DNA of 64,000 nucleotides from Maribacter arcticus (GTDB lineage: Bacteria > Bacteroidota > Bacteroidia > Flavobacteriales > Flavobacteriaceae). The stretch lies in NCBI RefSeq assembly GCF_900167935.1, contig NZ_FUYL01000008.1, positions 181,205 to 245,204 of the forward strand, read 5' to 3'. A program made the position numbers and the translations under genes. Within the stretch, counting starts at the first letter, position 1, and each line of letters opens with the position of its first letter. The notes below the pieces were generated by a model. The model was not told the DNA's origin, did not search any database, and worked only from the letters and a program-made list of their open reading frames with translations. Positions 1-8,288 of this stretch are shown piece after piece.

Positions 1-1
1 T

Positions 2-1735
2 CACACTACTAAAGAAGATATTTCAAAAGTACTTTCAGGTTTTCAACGAACAGAAAGTGAAAAAGGATATGAAATTTTTAAGGTAAATGGCTGGGATTAT
101 ACCGCACTAATGCATGCATACGAAAATGCTGCAGATATTGCTAGGCAAGAGCATGTACCGGTAATGATTCATGTTAAGGAATTAACACAACCACAAGGTC
201 ATTCAACATCAGGCTCTCATGAGCGTTATAAAGATAATAAGCGTTTAGAATGGGAACGAGATTTTGATTGCAACAAACGTTTTAAAGAATGGATTCTTGA
301 ATCTGGTATTGCCAATAATGAAGAATTGGAAGCCATTGAAAAAAGAATTAAGCGAACTGTTCGAGAAGCTAAGAAACAGGCTTGGGAAGAATATCTACAA
401 GGACTATTAGCCGCTAAAAAAACATTAGTCGCTTTAATTGAACAAGCTTCAAGCAAAAGTCCGAACAAGAACTTTTTAAATAAATTAAAGAACGATTTAA
501 TTGCAACAGAAGAACCTATTAAAAAAGATTTGGCAATATCGGCCCGTAAAGCTTTACGTTTTCTTTTAGGGGAATCATCAACCGAGAAAGCAGCTTTAAT
601 AGAATGGACATCTAAATTTCTACAGGAAGCTCAAGATATTTATAGCAATAACCTTTATAGTGAAAACGAAAACAAAGCTACCAATATTAATGCGGTTGCG
701 CCTATATTTAAGGATGACTCTGAACAAGTAGACGGTCGGGTTATTCTGCGGGATAATTTTGATAAATTATTTGAAAAATATCCAAACACATTAATCTTCG
801 GAGAAGATACTGGAGCCATTGGTGACGTAAATCAAGGCCTTGAGGGAATGCAAGAAAAGTACGGTGCTATTCGCGTAGCTGATACAGGAATACGTGAAAC
901 GACCATTATTGGACAAGGAATAGGTATGGCCTTAAGAGGACTTCGCCCAATTGCTGAAATACAGTATTTAGATTATATTTTTTATGCTATGACTACCTTA
1001 ACCGACGATTTAGCATCTTTACTTTACAGAACAGCTGGTAAGCAAAAGGCGCCATTAATCATTAGAACACGAGGCCACAGATTAGAAGGTATTTGGCATT
1101 CTGGTTCACAAATGGGTGGCCTTATACATTTATTGAGAGGTATGTATATTTTAGCCCCTCGAAATATGACACAAGCGGCAGGATTTTACAATACACTATT
1201 AAAAAGTGATGAACCCGCATTGGTTATCGAAAGTTTAAACGGTTATCGATTAAAAGAAAGAAAACCCAACAACCTGGGTGAATTCTGCACTCCAATAGGA
1301 AAAGTTGAAACAATTAAAAAAGGTAGCGACATAACTTTGGTTTCTTATGGGTCTACATTAAGAATTGTTGAAAAAGCCGCTAAAGAACTATTAGAAGTAG
1401 GCATTGATGCCGAAATAATTGATGCGCAAACCTTACTGCCATTTGACATAGACAAAGATGTTGTAGAAAGTATAAAGAAAACGAACCGATTATTGGTTAT
1501 TGATGAAGATGTACCTGGCGGATGTTCTGCATATTTACTTAATGAAATTATTGAAAAGCAAGGCGCCTTTAAATATTTAGATAGCGCACCACAAACATTG
1601 AGTGCAAAAGCACATAGACCGGCTTATGGCACTGATGGTGACTATTTTTCAAAACCAAACAGGGAAGATATTTTTGAAAAAGTTTATGCAATTATGCATG
1701 AATCAAGCCCTAATGATTTTCCAAAACTTCGATAA
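2..1735 (+). CDS. 2-oxo acid dehydrogenase E1, fused alpha/beta subunit (5' truncated by window edge)
   Basis: The reading frame is open to the left edge, so the gene begins outside the window and the ATG at 110 is internal. The visible part, about 577 residues, holds the end of the alpha-type thiamine-diphosphate domain (VMIHVKELTQPQGHSTSG), a helical linker, then a complete beta-type transketolase-like half (FGEDTGAIGDVNQG, the YRTAGKQKAPLIIRT region) and the C-terminal domain (LLVIDEDVPGG). This one-chain alpha/beta architecture is common in Bacteroidota and serves pyruvate or branched-chain 2-oxo acid dehydrogenase complexes, decarboxylating the oxo acid and acylating the E2 lipoyl domain. 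The substrate cannot be told from sequence alone. A terminator follows directly, so it is the last gene of its transcript. Confidence 0.88.
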   Translation, partial: HTTKEDISKVLSGFQRTESEKGYEIFKVNGWDYTALMHAYENAADIARQEHVPVMIHVKELTQPQGHSTSGSHERYKDNKRLEWERDFDCNKRFKEWILESGIANNEELEAIEKRIKRTVREAKKQAWEEYLQGLLAAKKTLVALIEQASSKSPNKNFLNKLKNDLIATEEPIKKDLAISARKALRFLLGESSTEKAALIEWTSKFLQEAQDIYSNNLYSENENKATNINAVAPIFKDDSEQVDGRVILRDNFDKLFEKYPNTLIFGEDTGAIGDVNQGLEGMQEKYGAIRVADTGIRETTIIGQGIGMALRGLRPIAEIQYLDYIFYAMTTLTDDLASLLYRTAGKQKAPLIIRTRGHRLEGIWHSGSQMGGLIHLLRGMYILAPRNMTQAAGFYNTLLKSDEPALVIESLNGYRLKERKPNNLGEFCTPIGKVETIKKGSDITLVSYGSTLRIVEKAAKELLEVGIDAEIIDAQTLLPFDIDKDVVESIKKTNRLLVIDEDVPGGCSAYLLNEIIEKQGAFKYLDSAPQTLSAKAHRPAYGTDGDYFSKPNREDIFEKVYAIMHESSPNDFPKLR

Positions 1736-1742
1736 ATTATAT

Positions 1743-1775
1743 AAAAAAATCCCATTCTTAAATGGGATTTTTTTT
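1743..1775 (+). terminator. Intrinsic terminator after E1 gene
   Basis: Ten-base arms AAATCCCATT and AATGGGATTT around a CTTA-type loop are followed by a run of T. The hairpin starts 8 bases after the stop codon of the E1 dehydrogenase gene. Confidence 0.85.
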
Positions 1776-1791
1776 GGTAACAATTATACTT

Positions 1792-2001
1792 TCAATTTTT
1801 GATATCAGATTTAGAACCCTTTAAAATTGGCTTTTTAGGATTACCCTCAGCATCTATTTCTATAATAGCATCGAAGCCTAAACCATCTAATTTTTCAGCT
1901 ATCTTAGCCCTATCTCCTACTATAAACCAATTAACTACTTCTGGCTTAACATTGTTTTTCTCATGATGAATATTATTTTTGATTCTAGTAAATAGAATAT
2001 T
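1792..2001 (-). pseudogene. C-terminal remnant of an M16-family zinc peptidase
   Basis: On the minus strand an open frame of about 69 codons ends at TGA (1792-1794) and has no start codon; a stop lies just upstream at 2002-2004. The translation includes PEVVNWFIVGDRAKIAEKL and FDAIIEIDAEGNPKKP. This matches the typical C-terminal tail of flavobacterial M16 (insulinase-like) peptidases, in which the last strand reads V-G-D-x-x-K-I and the end reads D-A-x-G-N-P. The catalytic N-terminal domain with HxxEH is absent. It is a decayed tail left by a deletion and fills most of the 300-base gap between the E1 terminator and the next gene. The family assignment is by recognition of the motif only. Confidence 0.6.
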
Positions 2002-2091
2002 TTAATACATCTAGTAACAATCATTATCTTTCACTAAAATACTAATAATCAGTTCTTGACGAATATTTTAAAGAAATATTACAATTAGCTT

Positions 2092-4380
2092 ATGGATAAA
2101 AAATTACAGTTGGTTTCTATATTAAATACGTTTTACAACATAACCGAACCTATAATCAATAAATTGGAAGGCTATATTAGTACAAACTTTAAAATAGAAG
2201 CCAAAGGCGAAATATATGTTCTAAAAGTATATAATAATTCTGCTGAAATATTAGAATTGATTACTGCTGAAAATAAGATTTTACTAGCCCTTAAAGATGA
2301 GAATGTACATTGTTCAGAAATAATAGCTAACAACTCGGGTGATTATAATTCAATAACTGGTAAATACATTTATCGTTTATTGACATTTGTATCGGGCACT
2401 TTTCTAGCAGAATCGAAACATACCGCAACATTGATGAAATCTTTTGGTAGAACTTTAGCCGATATTGATCATAGTTTATTTAACCTTAACATTGCTGCAA
2501 TAAAAGCGAAGCAAATAGAATGGGACCTACAACATTTTCAAAAAAATTGGAAATATCTATCAGACATTCCTGATGCCAGTGACCGTAGTTTGGTAGACTA
2601 TTTCTGTCTACAATTCAATGAACATGTTCTGCCACTACATTATGAATTTCGACAAAGCATTATTCATAATGATGCAAACGATTGGAATGTGTTAGTACAA
2701 AATGATGCAATAACAGGTATTATAGATTTTGGTGATATGTGTTATTCTTGGCTCATAAATGAATTAGCCGTAGCACTTACTTATGTATTGATGGACAAAG
2801 AGAATCCATTAGAAATTGCCAGTCAAATTATCAAAGCTTATCATACTAAATTGCCTCTTCAAGAAAAAGAAGTAGATGCACTTTACTATTTAATTGCTGC
2901 CAGATTATGTACCAGCGTATTAAACTCGGCCCATTCTAAAAAGATAAAACCAGAATCTTCTTATATTACCATCAGCGAAAAATCTGCATGGTCGTTATTA
3001 CGAAAATGGGTTTCCATTAACCCTATAAAAGCTAAAAATACATTTAGGGGTGCTTGTGGCTTTTCAAAACTACCAAGCAATAATTTAGAAGCACAACTCG
3101 GTAGACGTAATAAGAATATTAGTCCAGCACAATCTTTAAGTTATAAAGAACCAATACAAATGTCTGGTGCGGCCTTTCAATATATGTATGATACTGATGG
3201 CAATACTTTTTTAGATGCCTACAACAATATTATTCAAGTAGGCCATTGTCATCCTAAAGTGGTAAGAGCTGGTCAGCGAACCTTGGCTAAATTAAATACC
3301 AATACACGATATGTATATGAGGAACTTTTGACCTATACCGATAAGTTACTCTCTAAATTTCCTTCTCATTTAAATAAAGTTTTCCTAGTTAATTCTGGTA
3401 GTGCTGCTTCAGATTTGGCATTACGAATTGCTAAAACACATACCAAAAAAAATAAGGTTATGGTTTTACAACATGGCTATCACGGTAATACCCAGAATGC
3501 TATTGATATTAGCCATTATAAATACAATCATAATGGTGGTACAGGTAAAAAAGAAGATGTTATTGAAACTGAAATGCCTAAGCTTTTCGGTACAAGTTTA
3601 GAATCAGAACAAGAAATTACTGAACAATATATCGCCTTAACAAATAAAAGAATTCAACGTAATAAAGGAAATATTGCTGCTTTTATAGCAGAACCCATAG
3701 TAGGTTGTGGTGGTCAAGTACCTTTGCCAAAAACATATTTAAAAAGTATATATCCTGAGATTCGTAAACAAGGTGGACTATGCATTAGTGATGAAGTACA
3801 GGTTGGTTTTGGCCGATTGGGAGAATACTTTTGGGGTTATGAAATGTATGATGTTGTACCTGATATTGTCATATTAGGTAAACCGATAGGTAATGGTCAT
3901 CCGATGGCTGCCGTAGTCACCACCGAAGAAATTTCGAACAGTTTTAATAACGGAATGGAATTTTTTAGCTCTTTTGGAGGTAATCCGGTTTCATGTGCTA
4001 TTGGCAATGCCGTATTAGAAGTGTTAGAGGAAGAAGAGTTGCCAAAAAAAGCTCGACACGTTGGTGAATTTTTAAAGCAAGAATTAAAATTTTTACAGAA
4101 ACAACATAAAGAGTTGGCTGATATACGTGGTGAAGGACTTTTTCTAGGTGTTGAAATTTTAGATTCAGATGGACGTCCTGGAACCAATCTTGCATCGATT
4201 GTAAAAAATGAACTGCGTTCTAAATTTATTTTAATTAGTACTGACGGACCATATGATAATGTTCTAAAAATTAAGCCGCCTCTGTTTTTTAGTAAAGAAA
4301 ATGCGAGTCAATTAGTATATGAAATTGATGAAATTTTAAAAAAGATAAAAAAAATTAATACTTTTAAAATAAATAAATAG
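2092..4380 (+). CDS. Fused APH-like kinase / class III PLP-dependent aminotransferase
   Basis: This 762-residue protein has two enzymes in one chain. Residues about 1-300 are an aminoglycoside phosphotransferase/hydroxylysine-kinase fold with the catalytic loop HNDANDWN (near 191) and the metal-binding IIDFGD (near 210). Residues about 330-755 are a class III PLP enzyme with DEVQVGFGR (near 567) and the Schiff-base lysine in ILGKPIGNGHP (near 595). In animals, hydroxylysine kinase and 5-phosphohydroxylysine phospho-lyase (or ethanolamine-phosphate phospho-lyase) are the separate equivalents, so phosphorylation of an amino alcohol followed by phospho-elimination is a reasonable inference. Larger bacterial fusions often carry a peptidase domain in between; none is present here. 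DoxX follows after 5 bases. No signal peptide, so cytosolic. Confidence 0.85.
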   Translation: MDKKLQLVSILNTFYNITEPIINKLEGYISTNFKIEAKGEIYVLKVYNNSAEILELITAENKILLALKDENVHCSEIIANNSGDYNSITGKYIYRLLTFVSGTFLAESKHTATLMKSFGRTLADIDHSLFNLNIAAIKAKQIEWDLQHFQKNWKYLSDIPDASDRSLVDYFCLQFNEHVLPLHYEFRQSIIHNDANDWNVLVQNDAITGIIDFGDMCYSWLINELAVALTYVLMDKENPLEIASQIIKAYHTKLPLQEKEVDALYYLIAARLCTSVLNSAHSKKIKPESSYITISEKSAWSLLRKWVSINPIKAKNTFRGACGFSKLPSNNLEAQLGRRNKNISPAQSLSYKEPIQMSGAAFQYMYDTDGNTFLDAYNNIIQVGHCHPKVVRAGQRTLAKLNTNTRYVYEELLTYTDKLLSKFPSHLNKVFLVNSGSAASDLALRIAKTHTKKNKVMVLQHGYHGNTQNAIDISHYKYNHNGGTGKKEDVIETEMPKLFGTSLESEQEITEQYIALTNKRIQRNKGNIAAFIAEPIVGCGGQVPLPKTYLKSIYPEIRKQGGLCISDEVQVGFGRLGEYFWGYEMYDVVPDIVILGKPIGNGHPMAAVVTTEEISNSFNNGMEFFSSFGGNPVSCAIGNAVLEVLEEEELPKKARHVGEFLKQELKFLQKQHKELADIRGEGLFLGVEILDSDGRPGTNLASIVKNELRSKFILISTDGPYDNVLKIKPPLFFSKENASQLVYEIDEILKKIKKINTFKINK

Positions 4381-4385
4381 AATAC

Positions 4386-4763
4386 ATGAAAAGCCCCCTT
4401 ATTAAAGATATTGGTCTAGCCTTTTTTAGAATAGCCATTTCTGCTCTGATGTTGACCCATGGCCTTCCAAAATTTCAAAAATTTATTTCTGGTAACTTCG
4501 AATTTGGAGACCCAATAGGCATAGGTGCAACTCCGTCTTTATTTTTAGCGGTAATTGGTGAGTTTATTTGCCCAATATTAATCCTCATAGGTTTTAAAAC
4601 TCGTTTATCAGCAATACCGAGTGCAATTACTATGGCTGTTGCTGTATTCATTACTCATGGTGCAGATGATTTTGGAACAAAAGAAAAAGCATTACTTTTT
4701 TTAGTTTCTTTTATAACGATAATATTGGTAGGACCAGGGAAATTTGGTGTAGATAGAAAGTAA
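4386..4763 (+). CDS. DoxX family membrane protein
   Basis: This small inner-membrane protein of 125 residues has four predicted hydrophobic segments. The pattern is typical of the DoxX/SURF4-like family: R-I-A-I-S-A-L-M-L-T-H-G-L-P-K at the start, GEFICPILILIGFKTRLSA in the middle and a final ILVGPGKFGVD. DoxX-type proteins are often linked to redox or sulfur metabolism, but the role of this branch is unknown. It starts 5 bases after the kinase/aminotransferase fusion and is probably co-transcribed with it. The ending is convergent with holA, with 4 bases between the stop codons. Confidence 0.85.
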   Translation: MKSPLIKDIGLAFFRIAISALMLTHGLPKFQKFISGNFEFGDPIGIGATPSLFLAVIGEFICPILILIGFKTRLSAIPSAITMAVAVFITHGADDFGTKEKALLFLVSFITIILVGPGKFGVDRK

Positions 4764-4764
4764 G

Positions 4765-4788
4765 CTTTTATATAATTTTATATAAAAG
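4765..4788. terminator. AT-only inverted repeat between convergent DoxX and holA genes
   Basis: Perfect 10-base arms CTTTTATATA and TATATAAAAG surround a 4-base loop and overlap the holA stop codon. Position between two convergent genes suggests a bidirectional transcript end, but the stem has almost no G/C, so efficiency is doubtful. Confidence 0.4.
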
Positions 4789-5769
4789 TTCTTTCAGTAA
4801 ATCTGCATCACTCATAGTTACAGCACCAACTCCTTTTCCTTTTAAATCCATTTCTCGTAAGCTAGAGATTATTGCGCTCACTTTTTTCATCGGATAATTT
4901 CTCGCTGCAGCTTGTATTTCACTCACAAAATATGGGTTAATACGCAATGCACTGGCAACATTTTTCGGTGAATGATCACTTAGACCATGATACTGCAATA
5001 ACTGAGTGAAAAAAGAATTTAGTAGAGTTACCGTAAGAATAAAAGGATTGTCTTTTGGATTTTGAGCAAAATACGTGATAATCTTGGTAGCCTTCAACAT
5101 ATCTCGTTCACCAATAGCTCTTTTCAACTCAAAATTATTGTAATCCTTACTAATACCAATATGTTCTTCTATATGCTCAGGAGTGATTTCTGTTTGTTGT
5201 GGTAATGCCAATTTTAATTTTTCAAGTTCCTTACTTATTTTACTTAAATCGGTACCTAAATATTCAACCAACAAATTAGCGGCCTTATGAGATATGGTAT
5301 AGCCTCTGCTCAATAAATGTTTTCTAAGCCAATCGCTAACCTGGTTTTCGTAAAGCTTTTTACTTTCGAAAATAACACCGTTCTTTTTAATAATCTTGAA
5401 TAGCTTTTTACGCTTATCTAGTTTCTTATATTTATAGCAAATTACAAGCACTGTACTTTGCTGTGGGTTTTCAGCATAAGCACAAAGTTGCTCTATAGTT
5501 CTTGAAAGGTGTTGAGCTTCTTTAACAATGACAACTTGCCTTTCTGCCATCATAGGATACCGCTTTGCATTACCTACAATATCATCAATAGATACATCTC
5601 TGCCATAAAGTACCATTTGGTTAAAACCTTTTTCCTCTTCGGTTAAAACTTTATCACCTATATAATCAGATATTTTATCAATAAAATAGGCCTCTTCCCC
5701 AAAAAGAAAATAGATAGGACTAATTTGACCTTTCTTTATTGTATTGACTATTTGTACAGCTTCGTCCAT
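4768..5769 (-). CDS. holA: DNA polymerase III subunit delta
   Basis: This is the clamp-loader delta subunit, which opens the beta sliding clamp at the replication fork. It has 333 residues, the usual length. The N-terminal AAA-like part contains ISPIYFLFGEEAYFIDKI (about 15-32), and the middle includes YLGTDLSKISKELEKL (about 170), a hallmark of HolA. The C-terminal collar domain contains NPFILTVTLLNSFFTQLLQY. It is transcribed away from the next gene with only 26 bases between the two start codons, so the promoters must overlap each other or the coding starts. This neighbourhood with an HsdR-N-like gene is, from general knowledge, often seen in flavobacteria. Confidence 0.92.
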   Translation of the reverse strand: MDEAVQIVNTIKKGQISPIYFLFGEEAYFIDKISDYIGDKVLTEEEKGFNQMVLYGRDVSIDDIVGNAKRYPMMAERQVVIVKEAQHLSRTIEQLCAYAENPQQSTVLVICYKYKKLDKRKKLFKIIKKNGVIFESKKLYENQVSDWLRKHLLSRGYTISHKAANLLVEYLGTDLSKISKELEKLKLALPQQTEITPEHIEEHIGISKDYNNFELKRAIGERDMLKATKIITYFAQNPKDNPFILTVTLLNSFFTQLLQYHGLSDHSPKNVASALRINPYFVSEIQAAARNYPMKKVSAIISSLREMDLKGKGVGAVTMSDADLLKELLYKII

Positions 5770-5795
5770 TCAGAAAAATTCATCAACTTTGTATA

Positions 5796-6242
5796 ATGCA
5801 GCAACTGAATTTTCCATGCTACACTTTCAGGGTCAAAAATAACGAAAATAGAACCTTAATTTTTGACGACATACGTAAAAAGTTTGTGGTTCTTACTCCA
5901 GAAGAATGGGTAAGACAACATGTGGTTCAATTTCTTATACAAGAAAAGAACTATCCGTTAAGCCATATTAATGTTGAAAAGCAAATTACCCTGAACGGAT
6001 TAAAGAAAAGATATGACGTTGTTGTCTTTAAACCTAATGGGCAATTACACATACTGGTAGAGTGTAAAGCACCAGAAATTAATATTTCACAATCTACCTT
6101 TGACCAAATAGCACAATATAACTTCAAACTCAATGCTAAATACCTAATGGTGAGTAATGGCCTGTCTCATTTTTACTGTCAAACAGACTTGGTGGCGGAA
6201 AAATATGAATTTATGCAAGAGATTCCTGAATTTAGCCGTTAA
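5796..6242 (+). CDS. HsdR N-terminal-domain (PD-(D/E)XK nuclease-like) protein
   Basis: A stand-alone 148-residue protein matching the type I restriction enzyme R N-terminal domain family. The putative nuclease core is visible: EEWVRQHVVQFLIQ, then KKRYDVVVF, then HILVECKAPEI, which gives the D...E-x-K pattern of PD-(D/E)XK enzymes, followed by ISQSTFDQIAQYN. No helicase or specificity genes are nearby, so it is not part of a restriction system here. In flavobacteria such small proteins are chromosomal housekeeping neighbours of holA and are likely involved in DNA processing, but the true role is unknown. The glycosyltransferase follows after 12 bases. Confidence 0.8.
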   Translation: MQQLNFPCYTFRVKNNENRTLIFDDIRKKFVVLTPEEWVRQHVVQFLIQEKNYPLSHINVEKQITLNGLKKRYDVVVFKPNGQLHILVECKAPEINISQSTFDQIAQYNFKLNAKYLMVSNGLSHFYCQTDLVAEKYEFMQEIPEFSR

Positions 6243-6254
6243 TTTGCGTTCGTT

Positions 6255-7256
6255 TTGAAGATAGCAATAGTCATATTAAACTGGAATGGTGAAGTTCTTT
6301 TAGAGAGATTCTTACCCTCTGCTATCGAACATTCTAAAGATGCTGACATCTATGTGGCAGATAATGCTTCGACCGATGATTCAATTGCATTTGTTACGAC
6401 AAATTATCCTACCGTTAAAATAATAAAGAATACAGAAAACGGCGGTTTTGCTAAGGGATATAATGATGCTTTAATACATGTAGACGCAGATATCTATTGC
6501 CTTTTAAACTCAGATGTAGAAGTTACTCCAAATTGGCTGATACCAATCATAGATGCTTTTTCCAATATTCCCGACGTAGCTATAATTCAACCTAAAATCT
6601 TAGATTTACTAAAGAAAGACTATTTTGAATATGCAGGGGCAGGTGGTGGTTTCATTGATCAATTAGGTTATCCATTCTGTAGAGGTCGAATTTTTCAAAC
6701 CTTAGAACGTGACAATGGACAATATGATGACATAAAGGAAATATTCTGGGCAACTGGAGCATGTATGTTTGTCAAAAAAAATGTATTTGAAGAACTAAAT
6801 GGTTTCGATGCTGATTACTTTGCACATCAAGAAGAAGTTGACTTTTGTTGGCGCGCTAAAAATCATGGCTACAAAATTATGTATGTAGGCACCTCAAAAG
6901 TATATCACTTAGGTGGTTCTACATTGAGCAACATGAATCCGAAGAAAACATACTTAAATTTTAGAAATTCCTTATTTTCAATTACAAAAAATCTTCCAAG
7001 AAGAAAAGCATTCATCATTATCTTCTTACGTTTACTTTTAGATGGTATTGCAGCCTTACGGTTTATATGGCAATTGAGGTTTAAACACTTTTTTGCTATT
7101 TTTAGAGCTCATTTAAGCTTTTATAGACAATTTAGAAAAATGTACAAAAAGCGAGAAAAAACCAAATTTATCAGAAAATATTATCTTACGAAGTCCATAG
7201 TATGGTCTTACTTCGTACATAGGATAAGTAATTTTAACATTTTAGTAAAAGATTAA
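6255..7256 (+). CDS. Glycosyltransferase family 2 (TTG start)
   Basis: A GT-A fold inverting glycosyltransferase of 333 residues, rhamnosyltransferase-like. It has the N-terminal nucleotide-sugar motif IVILNWNG, then YVADNASTDDS, NGGFAKGYNDA, the metal-binding LLNSDVEVTP, and HQEEVDFCWRAK for acceptor binding. The C-terminal third is basic and hydrophobic (FLRLLLDGIAALRFIW), consistent with membrane attachment. Start choice: the only codon in frame before the conserved KIAIVILNWNG is TTG at 6255; no ATG is available. It probably adds sugar to cell-surface polysaccharide or lipopolysaccharide. It is close behind the nuclease-like gene and ahead of an OmpA lipoprotein with its own leader. Confidence 0.88.
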   Translation: MKIAIVILNWNGEVLLERFLPSAIEHSKDADIYVADNASTDDSIAFVTTNYPTVKIIKNTENGGFAKGYNDALIHVDADIYCLLNSDVEVTPNWLIPIIDAFSNIPDVAIIQPKILDLLKKDYFEYAGAGGGFIDQLGYPFCRGRIFQTLERDNGQYDDIKEIFWATGACMFVKKNVFEELNGFDADYFAHQEEVDFCWRAKNHGYKIMYVGTSKVYHLGGSTLSNMNPKKTYLNFRNSLFSITKNLPRRKAFIIIFLRLLLDGIAALRFIWQLRFKHFFAIFRAHLSFYRQFRKMYKKREKTKFIRKYYLTKSIVWSYFVHRISNFNILVKD

Positions 7257-7270
7257 CTAACGTAGTCTAT

Positions 7271-7306
7271 AAGTGACTTCGTAATTATATAATTTTGGAG
7301 TCGCTT
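7271..7306. other. Imperfect hairpin between glycosyltransferase and OmpA genes
   Basis: Arms AAGTGACTTC and GGAGTCGCTT pair over 10 positions (two G-U pairs) around an AT palindrome (AATTATATAATT). There is no T-run after it, so it is a weak terminator at best; it may instead be part of the ompA leader. Confidence 0.35.
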
Positions 7307-7355
7307 AGATGCTAAAATTAAGTAAATAACTAAATAAGTATAATAGATTTAAATT

Positions 7356-8213
7356 ATGAAGAAAATATTATTAGGATGTCTTGGAGTAACGCTTTTATTG
7401 TCTTCGTGTGTATCATCGAAGAAATATGCTGATCTTGAAGCAAAGCACAAAGGAACACAAGATTTATTGAATTCGGCAACAGTTAAATTAAACGATTGTT
7501 TAGAAGAGAAAGCAACAGCTTCATCAAGACTACAGACTTTAGAAGATCAAAATGCTTTCTTAAAAGCTAACAATCAAGACCTTATTAACAATATGGGTAA
7601 CTTGACAACTTTGACTACCAAAGGTGCTGAGAACTTAGAGAAATCTCTAGAAAGTCTTCAAGAAAAAGATTTAACTATTCGTAAATTAAATGATGCTATT
7701 ACACGCAGAGATTCTGTTAACCTTTCATTGGTGCAGAGCTTAAAAGGTGTTTTAGGAAATATGGATGATGAGGATATCGAAATCAGCGTTGAAAAAGGTG
7801 TTGTTTTCGTTTCTATTTCAGACAAATTATTATTTAGCAGCGGTAGCTACAATATTACTAGTAGAGCAAAAGAAGTTCTTGGTAAAGTTGCTAAAGTTGT
7901 AAATAATAAGCCTGATTTTGAATTTATGGTTGAAGGTCATACCGATAATGTACCTTACAGAGGTAATGGTTCATTATTAGACAACTGGGATTTAAGTGTT
8001 AAACGTGCTACTGCCGTAGTTCGTATTCTACAAAATGATTTCAATGTTGATCCTAAGCGTATGACAGCTGCTGGTAGATCAGAATATATTCCAGTTTCTA
8101 CAACTGAAAAATCAAAAAACAGAAGAACTCGTATCGTTGTTCTTCCTAAAATTGATCAGTTCTATAGTATGATTGAAGAAGGAATGAAAGATCCTGCTAT
8201 CAACAAAAAATAA
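7356..8213 (+). CDS. OmpA-family peptidoglycan-binding lipoprotein
   Basis: This is a lipoprotein: signal MKKILLGCLGVTLLLSSC with lipobox LSSC and Cys at 18. Next comes a coiled-coil-rich region (about 25-120), then an OmpA C-terminal domain (about 145-270). The peptidoglycan-binding signature is intact: FEFMVEGHTDNVPYRG, then LSVKRATAVVRIL and MTAAGRSEYIPV. It should tether the outer membrane to the cell wall. It is monocistronic, with a separate terminator 20 bases downstream. A second, degenerate paralogue with the same layout lies at 15303-16073. Confidence 0.9.
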   Translation: MKKILLGCLGVTLLLSSCVSSKKYADLEAKHKGTQDLLNSATVKLNDCLEEKATASSRLQTLEDQNAFLKANNQDLINNMGNLTTLTTKGAENLEKSLESLQEKDLTIRKLNDAITRRDSVNLSLVQSLKGVLGNMDDEDIEISVEKGVVFVSISDKLLFSSGSYNITSRAKEVLGKVAKVVNNKPDFEFMVEGHTDNVPYRGNGSLLDNWDLSVKRATAVVRILQNDFNVDPKRMTAAGRSEYIPVSTTEKSKNRRTRIVVLPKIDQFYSMIEEGMKDPAINKK

Positions 8214-8234
8214 TACTGATTACATTATAAAATT

Positions 8235-8263
8235 AAAGCGGCCTAAATAGGCCGCTTTTTTTA
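8235..8263 (+). terminator. Intrinsic terminator after OmpA lipoprotein gene
   Basis: A GC-rich hairpin with arms AAAGCGGCC and GGCCGCTTT around TAAATA is followed by a T-run. It is one of the strongest terminators in the window. Confidence 0.92.
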
Positions 8264-8288
8264 TAGGTTTACTTTTCTAAAAAGATAA

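Noticed and set aside
1602..1802. Plus-strand ORF of 66 codons at the end of the E1 gene
   Set aside because: It overlaps the E1 reading frame and runs through its terminator; no family resemblance.
5796..6242. Restriction-modification system
   Set aside because: Only the HsdR N-terminal domain is present; there is no helicase, HsdM or HsdS gene in the window.
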